64,000 nucleotides of DNA. Origin: Methylacidiphilum infernorum V4. Its GTDB lineage: Bacteria > Verrucomicrobiota > Verrucomicrobiia > Methylacidiphilales > Methylacidiphilaceae. Each line of letters starts with the position of its first letter. Position 1 is the stretch's first letter. Positions 35,365-44,031 of this stretch are shown here, one piece after another. The stretch lies in the NCBI RefSeq assembly GCF_000019665.1, contig NC_010794.1, forward strand, positions 1,798,001-1,862,000, in the 5' to 3' direction. The notes under the pieces were generated by a model, which worked only from the letters and a program-made list of their open reading frames with translations, was not told where the DNA came from and searched no databases. A program made the translations under genes and the position numbers.

Positions 35365-36021
35365 TTACCTGTGGCAAGCATCGCAATTTTCCGGTGGATG
35401 TATTCCTCTTTCTTTTACCAGCGTTTTACCCATCTTGATTTGCTCTTTTCCTTCATCCTCCGGCCTCCAGTCCATATCGAATACCTTGTCTTGAGGTCTC
35501 ACAAAATACTCGGGATTTCTATGGCAATCCAGGCACCAGCTCATGCTCAAGGGCTTGTCATGGTAGACTTCCTTCATGCGGTTGACCTTTCCATGGCAGC
35601 TGACGCAGCTTACGCCCCTGTTGACGTGAGCGGAATGATCAAAATAAACGTAATCGGGAAGCTGGTGGATTCGCACCCATTTTATAGGCTTGCCCATTTC
35701 CCAGCTCTCTCTCAATGGAGCTAGTTTAGGGCTATCCATCTTGATCTGCCGATGACAGTTCATGCAGGTTTGGGTTGTAGGCAAGTTAGAAAAACCGCTT
35801 TTCTCTACATAACTATGGCAAAACCGGCAATCCAGGCCGAGCTGACTTGTATGCAAAGCATGATCGAAGGGAATAGGCTGGGTAGGCATATATCCAACCC
35901 GGGAATATTTAGGAGTAAAATAATAGCTGATGGCCAGGACAAAGAGAAATCCCAGGACCACGATACCCAAGACTATCTTAGGAGGCAAATCGTTGGAAGA
36001 ACGGCTGAAAAGGTTACCCAT
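35365..36021 (-). CDS. actA: Alternative complex III pentaheme cytochrome c subunit ActA
   Basis: A 218-residue protein with one N-terminal membrane anchor and five heme motifs: CRFCH, CMNCH, CVSCH, CLDCH and the terminal CDACH. This matches the pentaheme ActA that heads ACIII operons. It contains 'QPIPFDHALHTSQLGLDC' and 'YVYFDHSAHVNRGVSC', which carry distal histidines. It is the first gene of the respiratory cluster. The 142-base region between it and the tRNA gene must hold the main promoter; I see no clear Shine-Dalgarno before the ATG. Confidence 0.95.
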   Translation of the reverse strand: MGNLFSRSSNDLPPKIVLGIVVLGFLFVLAISYYFTPKYSRVGYMPTQPIPFDHALHTSQLGLDCRFCHSYVEKSGFSNLPTTQTCMNCHRQIKMDSPKLAPLRESWEMGKPIKWVRIHQLPDYVYFDHSAHVNRGVSCVSCHGKVNRMKEVYHDKPLSMSWCLDCHRNPEYFVRPQDKVFDMDWRPEDEGKEQIKMGKTLVKERGIHPPENCDACHR

Positions 36022-36163
36022 TTATAAAATAATTCGATCAAATTCTATAAGCTTTTATAATACTTCTATTTTTAAAGTGATCTTATTAAAAAGAAAAAGA
36101 AAAAAGAAAAGAGGTTGTGATTTTTTCATTACTTATCATTCAATTAAAGCAATAACGAGGAAT

Positions 36164-36235
36164 TGGCAGGGGAGAGGATCGAACTCTCGACCTAAGGCTT
36201 ATGAAACCTCCGCTCTACCACTGAGCTACCCTGCC
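36164..36235 (-). tRNA. tRNA-Met (CAU)
   Basis: On the minus strand a cloverleaf runs from G at 36235 to the discriminator A at 36164. The acceptor stem GGCAGGG pairs with CCCTGCC, the D-arm is GCTCAGTGGTAGAGC, and the T-arm is GAGAGTTCGATCCTCTC. The anticodon loop TTCATAA gives CAU. The TAGCTCAG start resembles elongator tRNA-Met more than initiator tRNA; a tRNA-Ile2 with lysidine is not fully excluded. The anticodon stem has two G-U type pairs. CCA is not encoded. Confidence 0.93.
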
Positions 36236-36401
36236 ATTAAATGGGCTCATTTTTGGTGCGATTTTCTTTCCATGATGAAGCAAAAAGTATCCTCTTTCAA
36301 CATCTATTTAAAAAGACCCTGCTTATCCCGGTAAAGCTGAAATACCATTCCTTAGAAAAATACTTTTCTTCAAAGCCTGCTGCTGCCATATTAATTTTTT
36401 C

Positions 36402-36475
36402 CGGGCTGTAGCGCAGTCTGGTAGCGCGCTTGGTTCGGGACCAAGAGGTCCAGGGTTCAAATCCCTGCAGCCCGA
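36402..36475 (+). tRNA. tRNA-Pro (CGG)
   Basis: The cloverleaf runs from C at 36402 to the discriminator A at 36475: acceptor CGGGCTG/CAGCCCG, D-arm GCGCAGTCTGGTAGCGC, anticodon stem CTTGG/CCAAG with loop TTCGGGA (anticodon CGG at 36436-36438), and T-arm CAGGGTTCAAATCCCTG. CCA is not encoded. The pgeF-like start codon follows 16 bases after the tRNA. Confidence 0.96.
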
Positions 36476-36491
36476 TTTTTTTAAAAATGAA

Positions 36492-37133
36492 ATGATTACC
36501 TTGCAATGGGAATTTTTCCCGGCTCTTTCCTTTCCCACTCTCAAGCACGGGCTGTCTCTTCGTTATCCCAGGGACCCCGATCACCCTCAAACGGAGGAAC
36601 CCCTACTGAGAAATTCCTTGGGAGGTATTGGACTTCATGCCTCTATCCCCATCGCCCGAGCCGGTCAACCTCATGGAGAAGCCGTAGCGGTATTAAAAGA
36701 CAAAACGGAGCTTTATTTCCCTCAAGCCGACGGCCTTTTAACCGCCCTTCCCCACGTTCTCCTGGCCATTCGGATTGCCGATTGTGCCGCTTTATACTTG
36801 TTTGATCCGAGGAACTCGGCCATCGGACTCGTCCATTCCGGCAAAAAAGGAACGCAACTAAGGATTGCAACAAAAGCGGTCCTAGAAATGAAAAAAAACT
36901 TTGAGTCCAATCCATCCGATCTGATCGTTCAAATAAGTCCCTGCATCCGTTTCCCCCATTACGAAGTCGATTTTGTTTCCGATATCATCGATCAGCTTAA
37001 ATCCTGCGGAGTGGAAAAAATCTTTGACTCGGGAAAATGCACGGCTTGCCAGCTGGAACGCTACTTTTCCTATCGCGCTGAAAAGGGGAACACGGGAAGA
37101 ATGTGGGCTGTCCTCGGCCTTTTTCCCCAATAA
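36492..37133 (+). CDS. PgeF/YfiH-type laccase-domain protein
   Basis: A 213-residue protein of the family formerly called multicopper polyphenol oxidase. Members act as purine nucleoside phosphorylases/adenosine deaminases, and some edit peptidoglycan precursors. The three zinc ligands can be seen: a histidine in 'AGQPHGEAV', a cysteine in 'RIADCAALYLFD', and a histidine in 'IGLVHSGKKGT'. 'ISPCIRFPHYEVD' matches the later GPxIxxxxYEV motif. It is shorter than usual at the N-terminus. The gene begins right after tRNA-Pro and is convergent with the next gene, with two bases between stops. Confidence 0.8.
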   Translation: MITLQWEFFPALSFPTLKHGLSLRYPRDPDHPQTEEPLLRNSLGGIGLHASIPIARAGQPHGEAVAVLKDKTELYFPQADGLLTALPHVLLAIRIADCAALYLFDPRNSAIGLVHSGKKGTQLRIATKAVLEMKKNFESNPSDLIVQISPCIRFPHYEVDFVSDIIDQLKSCGVEKIFDSGKCTACQLERYFSYRAEKGNTGRMWAVLGLFPQ

Positions 37134-37135
37134 AT

Positions 37136-37510
37136 TCAATCAAGAAGTCCGGCTTTCTTCATTTCCGACTCGATCTTTTTGGCCTCCTCTTTTCTCTCTT
37201 TTTCTTTTTTGGCCTTCCAGGCTTCGTAGGATTTCCCGTCGGCAGCGTCCCTTCCACTAAAACTCAATGCGGCTATCTCTTCAAAAGGAATGATCCTAGG
37301 GCTATCTTCCCCGGCAACGAGCATTTCAACAAAGTAAGGAAATCTATCCAGTTGCCTATTAAAAAGATACCCTGCCAGGGTTTTGCCACCTCTCAGTTGA
37401 ACCGTAACATCACCCCGATAATCGAAGGCGGCCTCCAGCACTTCTTTTTTATGAACATCATCTTTAAACACAAAGCTTAATCCACTCCAACTTTTTTTCC
37501 CTTCTTCCAT
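37136..37510 (-). CDS. Conserved hypothetical small protein
   Basis: A 124-residue soluble protein. The N-terminal two thirds look like a small beta-rich fold, with a 'VTVQLRGGKTLAGYLFNRQL' stretch resembling an Sm-like or PilZ-like barrel, but this is uncertain. The C-terminal ~40 residues, starting 'RDAADGKSYEAW', form a lysine/glutamate-rich helix. No function is recognised. It starts 42 bases downstream of hpnH on the same strand, so it may belong to hopanoid or membrane metabolism. Confidence 0.65.
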   Translation of the reverse strand: MEEGKKSWSGLSFVFKDDVHKKEVLEAAFDYRGDVTVQLRGGKTLAGYLFNRQLDRFPYFVEMLVAGEDSPRIIPFEEIAALSFSGRDAADGKSYEAWKAKKEKERKEEAKKIESEMKKAGLLD

Positions 37511-37552
37511 ACAAGCTCAACCTCGTGAAAGAATTCCCATGGATGTCTCCCC

Positions 37553-38557
37553 TTAAGATAACGAGGCTTTGACCGTTTTAACAAAACCTTTCCAAGAGCC
37601 AAACGTATCGTTTACCGCCGTAGCTTCATAACCTGAATGCACCATGCAGTTGGCGCACTTTGGATTCCCACTCCTATATCCATATTTCTCCCATGGCGTG
37701 TTCTCGATGAGCTCCTTAAAGCTTTTCACATAACCATCCTGGAGAAGATAGCAAGGTTTCTGCCAGCCAAAGATATTATAGGTCGGATTTCCCCAGGGTG
37801 TACAATCATATTCGATGTTACCCTGCAGAAATTCCAGGAAAAGGGGAGAAAGATTGAATTTCCAGCTTTTTTTTCTTTCTTTTAAAATCTGCCTGAAAAG
37901 TTCTCTCGTATTATTCCTCTGGAGAAAATGTTCCTGGTCGGGAGCTTTTTGGTAGCTGTAACCGGGTGAGACCATTATGCCTTCGATCCCTAGATTCATG
38001 GCTTCGTCAAAGAAAGCTCTAACCCTTTGGGGATCAACTCCATCAAATAAAGTGCAGTTAATCGTGACCCTAAAGCCCCTCTTCACCGCCTCTCTAATCC
38101 CTTCAACAGCCGTTTCATAAACTCCTTCACGGCAAACCGATTCATCATGTTCTTCCTTCAGTCCATCCAGATGGATACTAAACGTCAAATACTTGCTCGG
38201 CTTGAATAAATCGATCCTTTTTCGTAAAAGAATCGCGTTGGTACAAAGATAAATGTATTTTTTTCTTTCGATGAGCCCGGCAACGATCCGGTCTATTTCC
38301 TTGTGCACGAGCGGTTCTCCACCCGCTATGCTCACAATGGGAGCTCCACATTCTTCTGCAGCCTTCCAGCACTGTTCGGGCGTCAGCCTTCGGTTTAATA
38401 TGTGGTCGGGATACTGAATTTTTCCACAACCGGCACAGGCGAGATTGCATCGAAAAAGAGGTTCCAGCATGAGGACAAGAGGATATCTTTTTTCCCCCCT
38501 GAGCTTTTTACTCAAGACATAACTCGCCACCGTCCAGATTTGAGATAAGGGCACCAT
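37553..38557 (-). CDS. hpnH: Adenosyl-hopene transferase HpnH (radical SAM)
   Basis: HpnH joins a 5'-deoxyadenosyl radical to diploptene, the first step in making extended (C35) hopanoids. The 334-residue protein begins with the family sequence '[19 protein letters not shown]', followed by the radical SAM motif CNLACAGC and '[18 protein letters not shown]'. The C-terminal half contains '[21 protein letters not shown]' in pieces and '[21 protein letters not shown]' with extra cysteines. The length matches the family. The ATG at 38557 is clear. Extended hopanoids are consistent with an acid- or heat-exposed membrane. Confidence 0.95.
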   Translation of the reverse strand: MVPLSQIWTVASYVLSKKLRGEKRYPLVLMLEPLFRCNLACAGCGKIQYPDHILNRRLTPEQCWKAAEECGAPIVSIAGGEPLVHKEIDRIVAGLIERKKYIYLCTNAILLRKRIDLFKPSKYLTFSIHLDGLKEEHDESVCREGVYETAVEGIREAVKRGFRVTINCTLFDGVDPQRVRAFFDEAMNLGIEGIMVSPGYSYQKAPDQEHFLQRNNTRELFRQILKERKKSWKFNLSPLFLEFLQGNIEYDCTPWGNPTYNIFGWQKPCYLLQDGYVKSFKELIENTPWEKYGYRSGNPKCANCMVHSGYEATAVNDTFGSWKGFVKTVKASLS

Positions 38558-38682
38558 AGTGAACAGGGAGAATAAAAAAGAACGGGGAAAAAGTCAACTC
38601 ATTAGTATTTTTTTCTATAAAAATATTAAGACAACGCCTTAATTCTTTTCTAGAAAATGCCCCGTAAGAAGAAGATCAAGGA

Positions 38683-38964
38683 TTAAACACCGCCCTTGCT
38701 TGATTCTTCTTTCTCGGTAATTCTAGGCACCGTTCCCTCAGGAGTGGGAAATGGGCTACCCTTGGAAACAGGCTCCTCCGTTTGGACCTTGCTTGCCTCC
38801 CTAACCTCTTTTTCGAATTCTTCTTTCGCTTTATGAAATTCACCCAGGGCTTTACCCAATCCCCTTGCCAGCTCTGGTAATTTTTTTGCTCCGAAAAGAA
38901 GAAAAACGACCACAAAGATCCAAAACCATTCCGAGCCCGATGGTAATCCAAATGCAAAGATCAT
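38683..38964 (-). CDS. tatA: Sec-independent translocase protein TatA/TatB type
   Basis: A 93-residue protein with a short N-terminal membrane segment (residues 13-24), the hinge 'FGAKKLPELARGLGKALGEF' and an amphipathic helix, then a polar tail. This is the TatA/E layout; it forms the pore for folded, twin-arginine proteins such as the ActB subunit encoded nearby. TatB is possible but less likely, given the FGAKKLPEL motif. It lies 54 bases after ispG on the same strand. Confidence 0.88.
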   Translation of the reverse strand: MIFAFGLPSGSEWFWIFVVVFLLFGAKKLPELARGLGKALGEFHKAKEEFEKEVREASKVQTEEPVSKGSPFPTPEGTVPRITEKEESSKGGV

Positions 38965-39018
38965 GAAAAAAACTTAACAGAAAAAAAAAAGTTATCAATC
39001 AAACAAAATTTTTTCAGA

Positions 39019-40773
39019 TTAACTTGCAGAATCCATCCATTTTCCTTCTTTCTTGATGAGATCGATGAGGGCATCCACGGCCTCAGCCTCGGGGATGTTA
39101 AACCGAACGGGCTTCTTCCCCACGTAAAGATTAACTTTCCCCGGAGCTCCACCCACGTAGCCAAAATCCGCATCAGCCATTTCTCCAGGACCGTTAACGA
39201 TGCAGCCCATGACGGCAATCTTGATCCCCTTGAGATGACCCGTGGCTTTCTTGATCCGAGCCGTCGTTGTCTGGAGGTCAAAAAGCGTTCTTCCACAAGA
39301 GGGGCAAGCCACGTACTCGGTCTTGACCGTCCGATTACCCGCCGCTTGCAAAATAGCATAAGAGAGAACCAAGCCGTAAGATGGATCAGGATCGCGCCTG
39401 AGCAATATCGCATCCCCTATGCCATCGCACAAGAGGGAGCCAAGATGAAGACTCGAAGCAATCAGGTTTTTTTCTCTATCCCCCAAGCCCTGGTCCCTTA
39501 AGGGGAAAAACGTATCCTTCAAAAGTATGGGCCAAGAGGGATCCAGCAGGGAGGCCAGGGCTCTAAAAGCATACAGGGGAGGATAAGGGCAACCGTCTTT
39601 GATCGTCACCAGCCGGGCAGGTTTATCCCTAAGAGCAAGGATAGAATCGATATCGTCGAGATCGAGTTCAACGATTGCAGAAGGATCATAGGGAAATTCA
39701 GCTACAAAATCTTTCCCCGGGGGACGGCTTTTAAGATATTCATAGTGGGATGAGGGGACGGCCACCCGCACCGGCTCATCTCCGCCTATAGCTATACCCA
39801 AGTCGATTTTTGTCGTTGGCCGCCTGTTGTATTCCAAGGGAGGGGAAAAGGAAAAGGAATTCAATCTCGGTGAAGGGGCTTGTGCCAATTCATCAACGAC
39901 AGAAAGGAGTTTTGCCGCCACGGGAATTTCATAAACGCTCTTTTCGGTAAGGGAAACCCGAATCGTATCCCCGATACCATCGGCAAGCAGGCTGCCTATT
40001 CCTATGGCGCTCTTGATTCGACCATCTTCTCCATCTCCAGCTTCCGTTACACCCACATGCACGGGATAATTCCAATCCTCCCCCAGCCTCTCCAGGGTCT
40101 GTATAAGCTTCCGGTAGGCAGAAATCATTATCCGGGGATTGGAAGCTTTCATCGAGAACACAAAATCATGAAAATCATGCTTCCTGCAGACCGCTGCGTA
40201 TTCCAGGGCACTCTCAACCATACCCTGCGGGGTATCTCCGAAGCGGTTCATGATTCTATCCGAAAGAGAGCCATGATTCGTCCCGATACGCAGGGCGATT
40301 TTTCTCTTCCTGCAAAGTTCAACAAGGGGTAAAAAGGCTTGTTCGATCCTCTGGAGCTCTTGATTGTATTCCTCATCGGTATAGGACCTGATGATAAATT
40401 TTTTTCGATCGGCAAAATTTCCCGGATTGATGCGCACTTTTTCAACCCACCGCGCCGCTTCCATTGCCGCTTCAGGTTTAAAATGGATGTCGGCAACCAG
40501 GGGGACGTCACAACCCCTATCGTTCAACCCCCGGCGTATAAACTCCAAGTTCGATGCGTCCTTCACCGTGGGGGCTGTTATCCTTACGATTTGACAACCA
40601 CTTTCCACGAGCTCCAGTGTTTCTTTTAAACAAGCGGTTGTATCCATCGTGTCTGAAGTCAGCATCGATTGAATGGCAACCGGGTTGCCTCCGCCCAATT
40701 TTACCTTGCCCACCGCTACTTCTCGTGCCTGCCTTCGTTTATAACTGCAAAAATGGGTTTTGTCCGTGAACAT
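39019..40773 (-). CDS. ispG: 4-hydroxy-3-methylbut-2-en-1-yl diphosphate synthase, long form
   Basis: IspG (GcpE) reduces methylerythritol cyclodiphosphate to HMBPP in the MEP isoprenoid pathway using a [4Fe-4S] cluster. The first ~260 residues are the TIM-barrel part ('GGGNPVAIQSMLTSDTMDTT', 'LVADIHFKP', 'KVRINPGNF'). A large middle insertion follows, as in chlamydial and plant enzymes. The cluster ligands are in 'ACPSCGRTLF' and 'MGCIVNGPGE', with the glutamate. Length is about 584 residues versus ~370 for the E. coli type. The frame opens at 40839, but the ATG at 40773 removes 22 residues encoded by the mobile element and is my choice. The 5' leader is thus the end of that element. Confidence 0.93.
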   Translation of the reverse strand: MFTDKTHFCSYKRRQAREVAVGKVKLGGGNPVAIQSMLTSDTMDTTACLKETLELVESGCQIVRITAPTVKDASNLEFIRRGLNDRGCDVPLVADIHFKPEAAMEAARWVEKVRINPGNFADRKKFIIRSYTDEEYNQELQRIEQAFLPLVELCRKRKIALRIGTNHGSLSDRIMNRFGDTPQGMVESALEYAAVCRKHDFHDFVFSMKASNPRIMISAYRKLIQTLERLGEDWNYPVHVGVTEAGDGEDGRIKSAIGIGSLLADGIGDTIRVSLTEKSVYEIPVAAKLLSVVDELAQAPSPRLNSFSFSPPLEYNRRPTTKIDLGIAIGGDEPVRVAVPSSHYEYLKSRPPGKDFVAEFPYDPSAIVELDLDDIDSILALRDKPARLVTIKDGCPYPPLYAFRALASLLDPSWPILLKDTFFPLRDQGLGDREKNLIASSLHLGSLLCDGIGDAILLRRDPDPSYGLVLSYAILQAAGNRTVKTEYVACPSCGRTLFDLQTTTARIKKATGHLKGIKIAVMGCIVNGPGEMADADFGYVGGAPGKVNLYVGKKPVRFNIPEAEAVDALIDLIKKEGKWMDSAS

Positions 40774-40776
40774 GTT

Positions 40777-41348
40777 TGGCCTGCTATCAAAAACGTGCAC
40801 AAAGGTGCGCACTGTTCTCTTCCTGCCCCGATTCCTCAACGGAATCGTCTCTGACAGGCGTAACTTTCCCGACTACGGCAGAGACCATCTCTGCCGCAGT
40901 GCCGCTGTTACCAGACGGACTCGCCACGGGTAGGGCAGTTGCGGTTGCCAGCCGTTTGAGGTTGAGCGCCGCGTTGAAGTCGCGGTCGTGGTGCGTGCCG
41001 CACTCGGGACACGTCCAGCTCCGATCCTTGAGCGTCAGCGCCTCGTTCTTCCACCCGCAAACCGAACACAGGCGACTGCTCGGATACCAGCGATCGGCGA
41101 TGATGAGCCGCGTCGGCTCGGACACCGCATGGCGCAGGCCGAGAAAATCACGAAGCTGTGATTCGGTGTAAAGCCTTCGGTTGCTGTCGGTCCGCGCCGC
41201 AGGAATTAGTCGGCCTTCACGCTCCCATCGCTGCAAGGTCTTGACCGAGACCCCCAGCAGCTTGGCCGCCCGGCCCGTGCTCATTGTGCTTTCCATTCCC
41301 TACGTAATACACCATTACGCACTATTTGCAATACTAAAGTTTAGCTCC
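40777..41348 (-). mobile_element. IS607-type element, internally deleted copy
   Basis: A ~570-base insertion, visibly richer in G+C than its neighbours, lying between rseP and ispG. Its two ends are shared with the smaller remnant at 19362-19706: TGCTATCAAAAACG at the low end and an ATACTA...TTAGCTCC block (41331-41348) at the high end. The exact boundaries are uncertain by a few bases. It contains one open frame that combines the beginning of TnpA with the end of TnpB. In full-length elements the low-coordinate end would encode the guide RNA scaffold used by TnpB. Confidence 0.75.
40787..41296 (-). CDS. Chimeric IS607 protein: TnpA-like HTH fused to TnpB zinc ribbon
   Basis: A 169-residue open frame. 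Residues 5-50 form a MerR-like helix-turn-helix, '[20 protein letters not shown]' with '[15 protein letters not shown]', as at the start of IS607 serine recombinases. It then passes directly into '[20 protein letters not shown]' and '[20 protein letters not shown]', the two CxxC pairs of the TnpB zinc ribbon and the RuvC-III DRDxNAAxN motif. The recombinase catalytic domain and the RuvC-I and -II parts of TnpB are absent. The frame is uninterrupted across the join, so a small DNA- or RNA-binding protein could be made. Neither transposition nor nuclease activity is expected. Confidence 0.75.
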   Translation of the reverse strand: MESTMSTGRAAKLLGVSVKTLQRWEREGRLIPAARTDSNRRLYTESQLRDFLGLRHAVSEPTRLIIADRWYPSSRLCSVCGWKNEALTLKDRSWTCPECGTHHDRDFNAALNLKRLATATALPVASPSGNSGTAAEMVSAVVGKVTPVRDDSVEESGQEENSAHLCARF

Positions 41349-41352
41349 TTTA

Positions 41353-42801
41353 TTACTTCGCACTTTCCAGGTGAGACCGAGAAGATGTCGCTTCCTCCTT
41401 GGAATGGAATTTTAATTCTGGAACATTTCCCTTCGATTTCCAAGGAATTTCTTGAACATCGAAAAAAGTCACATAAAGCATGTAGCCGATGAGGAGAGTA
41501 GCGAAGACGGTTTGAAGGGCTTCCAATAACTTTATGTTCAACGGCCTGCCTCTGATCCATTCTACGACTCCCAAAAGAATATGCCCCCCGTCAAGGACGG
41601 GAATCGGGAACAAATTTATAAGAGCCGCATTGACATTAAAGAGGACACTGAACCAAAGAGCCAGCCTCCATCCATGGGGACTTTCAAAGAGCATGTAATA
41701 AAACCGCATTATTCCTATCGGCCCGCTTAAGTGTTGGGGCTTGATGTCCGACTTGGGGGAAAGAACCGCCTGCAAAACATTAAACATCGCCGAAACGCTC
41801 GCTTTAAGCTGCTCTATAGGGCCAGGATGAGAAAGGGTCATCTGGCCGTTTAAATCCCACAGTAAACCGATACGGGGAACTTTTTCTCCTTCAGGATAGG
41901 TCGGCTTGATCCGCACCGTAAAAGTACGCCCTGCCCTTTTAATCAAAAAGGTCATTTCCTTCTGGGGGTGGGATGCAACATAGTCGTTCAATAGAAAGGG
42001 AGAATAAAGTTTTTGCCCATCGACTTCTAGAATCTGATCGTTTGGCTTTATGGATGCCGCTTCGGCAGGACTACCCGGGAAAACTTTGGCCACAGTAGGG
42101 GTTTGGGCAGGCATAATAAAAATCTGCCTCAAGCTTTTCCGCTGAAATGCCGATCTTTCCTCCTTTACAGGAACAACATCAAAGTGCAATATTTTCCCCT
42201 CTCTCTCTACTTCAACAGCGATCGTTGAACCTTCACTCCGAACGATGTTCCAAGTGACCGAATCGTTATCCATTCCTTGAAATCTCTGGACGGGATGTCC
42301 ATCAATTTTGAGAATTTTATCCCCCGCCCTTAATCCAGCACGATCTGCGGGAGAATCTTTGACCACGTAACCGATCACGGTGGTCAGTTCGCTTTCGCTC
42401 ACCGGCCTGCCCACAACGTAAACAACCAAGGCAAAGATAACCGCTAGAAGAAGGCTAAAAACGGGGCCGGCAAGAGCGACAATGATCTTGTCTTTCGGAG
42501 AAACAGCCGGCAGTTGCCTTCGAGAAGGCTCCCCTTCTCCTTCTTTATTATCCTCGTTAGGAATCATCTGGGGTAAGGCAACGAATCCTCCTGCAGGGAT
42601 CCAGCCTAGGCTGTAAGTTACTCCCCCTATTTCCTTTTTCCAAAGAGGATGGCCAAACCAAACTCCAAACCTTTCCACGACCAATCCCCTCCATCTAGCC
42701 GCTAAAAAATGGCCGAGCTCATGGACAACAATCATGACATTGAAAAGGAAGACCACCTCGAACAAGATGACCAGGAAATGAAGAAGCGATTGCAAGGACA
42801 T
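41353..42801 (-). CDS. rseP: Site-2 protease RseP (M50 metalloprotease)
   Basis: An intramembrane zinc protease that cleaves anti-sigma factors and signal peptide remnants. The zinc motif HELGH lies in the first membrane helix (about residue 30), and the third ligand is in 'NLFPIPVLDGGHILLG' near the C-terminus. Two PDZ domains are in between, around 'KDSPADRAGLRAGDKILKID' and 'FPGSPAEAASIKPNDQILEV'. An in-frame TTG at 42828 would add nine residues; I prefer the ATG at 42801. It follows dxr by about 30 bases, the common dxr-rseP order, and the mobile element interrupts the run before ispG. Confidence 0.93.
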   Translation of the reverse strand: MSLQSLLHFLVILFEVVFLFNVMIVVHELGHFLAARWRGLVVERFGVWFGHPLWKKEIGGVTYSLGWIPAGGFVALPQMIPNEDNKEGEGEPSRRQLPAVSPKDKIIVALAGPVFSLLLAVIFALVVYVVGRPVSESELTTVIGYVVKDSPADRAGLRAGDKILKIDGHPVQRFQGMDNDSVTWNIVRSEGSTIAVEVEREGKILHFDVVPVKEERSAFQRKSLRQIFIMPAQTPTVAKVFPGSPAEAASIKPNDQILEVDGQKLYSPFLLNDYVASHPQKEMTFLIKRAGRTFTVRIKPTYPEGEKVPRIGLLWDLNGQMTLSHPGPIEQLKASVSAMFNVLQAVLSPKSDIKPQHLSGPIGIMRFYYMLFESPHGWRLALWFSVLFNVNAALINLFPIPVLDGGHILLGVVEWIRGRPLNIKLLEALQTVFATLLIGYMLYVTFFDVQEIPWKSKGNVPELKFHSKEEATSSRSHLESAK

Positions 42802-42832
42802 GGAAATTATAAAAAAATTATCCCACAATGGA

Positions 42833-43993
42833 CTAAAGTCGAACTCTTTTTTTTATCCATTCTCGAGCAGCGACCCTAGATATCTTGTCCGCCTCGATTA
42901 TCTCTTCCAACTGGGGATCTGGAGTCTGCTTGTGGTTGTCAAGAACAGCGCCAACGCACTCCCAAATTTCGGAAAAAGATATTTTCCCCTCGAGAAAAGA
43001 TTCTACTGCCACTTCGTTGGCCGCATTCAAGGCGCAGGGATAAGTTCCCGCCGCTTCCCCGGCAAATCTCGCAAGATTAAGAGCGGGAAAACTCTTGTGA
43101 TCGGGAGCTTCAAAGGTTAAATCTCCTATTTCATAAAGGTTTAACGGTCTTACAGGACTGGGTAGCCTTTCAGGAAAAGTAAAAGAAAACTGGATAGGCA
43201 AACACATATCCGAATGGCTGAGCTGAGCCAATTGAGAGCCGTCGCAGAATTCTACCAGGGAATGAATGATACTTTGGGGATGGATAACCACCTCGATTTG
43301 AGAATAAGGGATAGAAAAAAGATGATGAGCTTCAATCATCTCAAGTCCCTTGTTAAATAGGGATGCCGAATCAATGGTAATTTTTTTTCCCATTTTCCAA
43401 GTCGGATGATTTAATGCCTCCTCAACGGTCACTTTCTTTAGCCTTTCAACGCTATAGCCTCGAAAGGGTCCTCCGGAGGCGGTAAGGATAATCCGTTTTA
43501 CAGAGCGTCTATCCTCGCCACGGATGCATTGAAAGACAGCGCTATGCTCGCTATCCACGGGGATAATCTGGACATCTTTCTCCCTGAGCCTCTTCATCAC
43601 CACGCAGCCGGCCATCACCAGGATTTCCTTGCTGGCCAAGGCGATGTGGATTCCCTTATCTATGGCTTTCAAAGTCGGCTCCAGTCCGGCCGTTCCTACA
43701 ATGGCCACAAGAAGGAGGTCCGCCTCCAGCTCTTCAACCAAAGCATTGAGGCTGCCCGGACCCCAAAACCCTTTCGAAGGGGAAAATTCATTAAACCACT
43801 CGGGTCGAGCGGGAGTATTCCACAAGGCAAAAGCACGAGGATTAAATTCCAGGCACTGTTTTCTCAGCAGTTCTGACTGAGATCCTGCTGCCAAACCTAC
43901 GATTTCAACCCGATCTGCAAGTTTCCTGGCTACCTCCAATGCATTACGGCCAATGGATCCGGTCGATCCCAGGATAATGACTTTTTTCCTCAT
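42833..43993 (-). CDS. dxr: 1-deoxy-D-xylulose 5-phosphate reductoisomerase
   Basis: Dxr makes 2-C-methyl-D-erythritol 4-phosphate with NADPH, the committed step of the MEP pathway. The N-terminal NADPH motif is 'ILGSTGSIGRNALEVARKL'. The metal and substrate residues are in 'IIPVDSEHSAVFQC', 'LTASGGPFRG' and 'MGKKITIDSASLFNKGLEMI'. The length, 386 residues, is standard. Together with ispG downstream it confirms use of the MEP route. Confidence 0.97.
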   Translation of the reverse strand: MRKKVIILGSTGSIGRNALEVARKLADRVEIVGLAAGSQSELLRKQCLEFNPRAFALWNTPARPEWFNEFSPSKGFWGPGSLNALVEELEADLLLVAIVGTAGLEPTLKAIDKGIHIALASKEILVMAGCVVMKRLREKDVQIIPVDSEHSAVFQCIRGEDRRSVKRIILTASGGPFRGYSVERLKKVTVEEALNHPTWKMGKKITIDSASLFNKGLEMIEAHHLFSIPYSQIEVVIHPQSIIHSLVEFCDGSQLAQLSHSDMCLPIQFSFTFPERLPSPVRPLNLYEIGDLTFEAPDHKSFPALNLARFAGEAAGTYPCALNAANEVAVESFLEGKISFSEIWECVGAVLDNHKQTPDPQLEEIIEADKISRVAAREWIKKRVRL

Positions 43994-44031
43994 GAATGCA
44001 GGAAAGGAAGGGAAGGATTCTTTTGGGGTGT

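Noticed and set aside
35303-35386. Earlier start for actB
   Set aside because: The ATG at 35302 has a strong ribosome-binding site and places the twin-arginine signal near the start.
38625-38643. Terminator after tatA
   Set aside because: The 6-bp stem is almost all A/T, and the T-rich tail is interrupted; hpnH lies only 125 bases away in the same direction.
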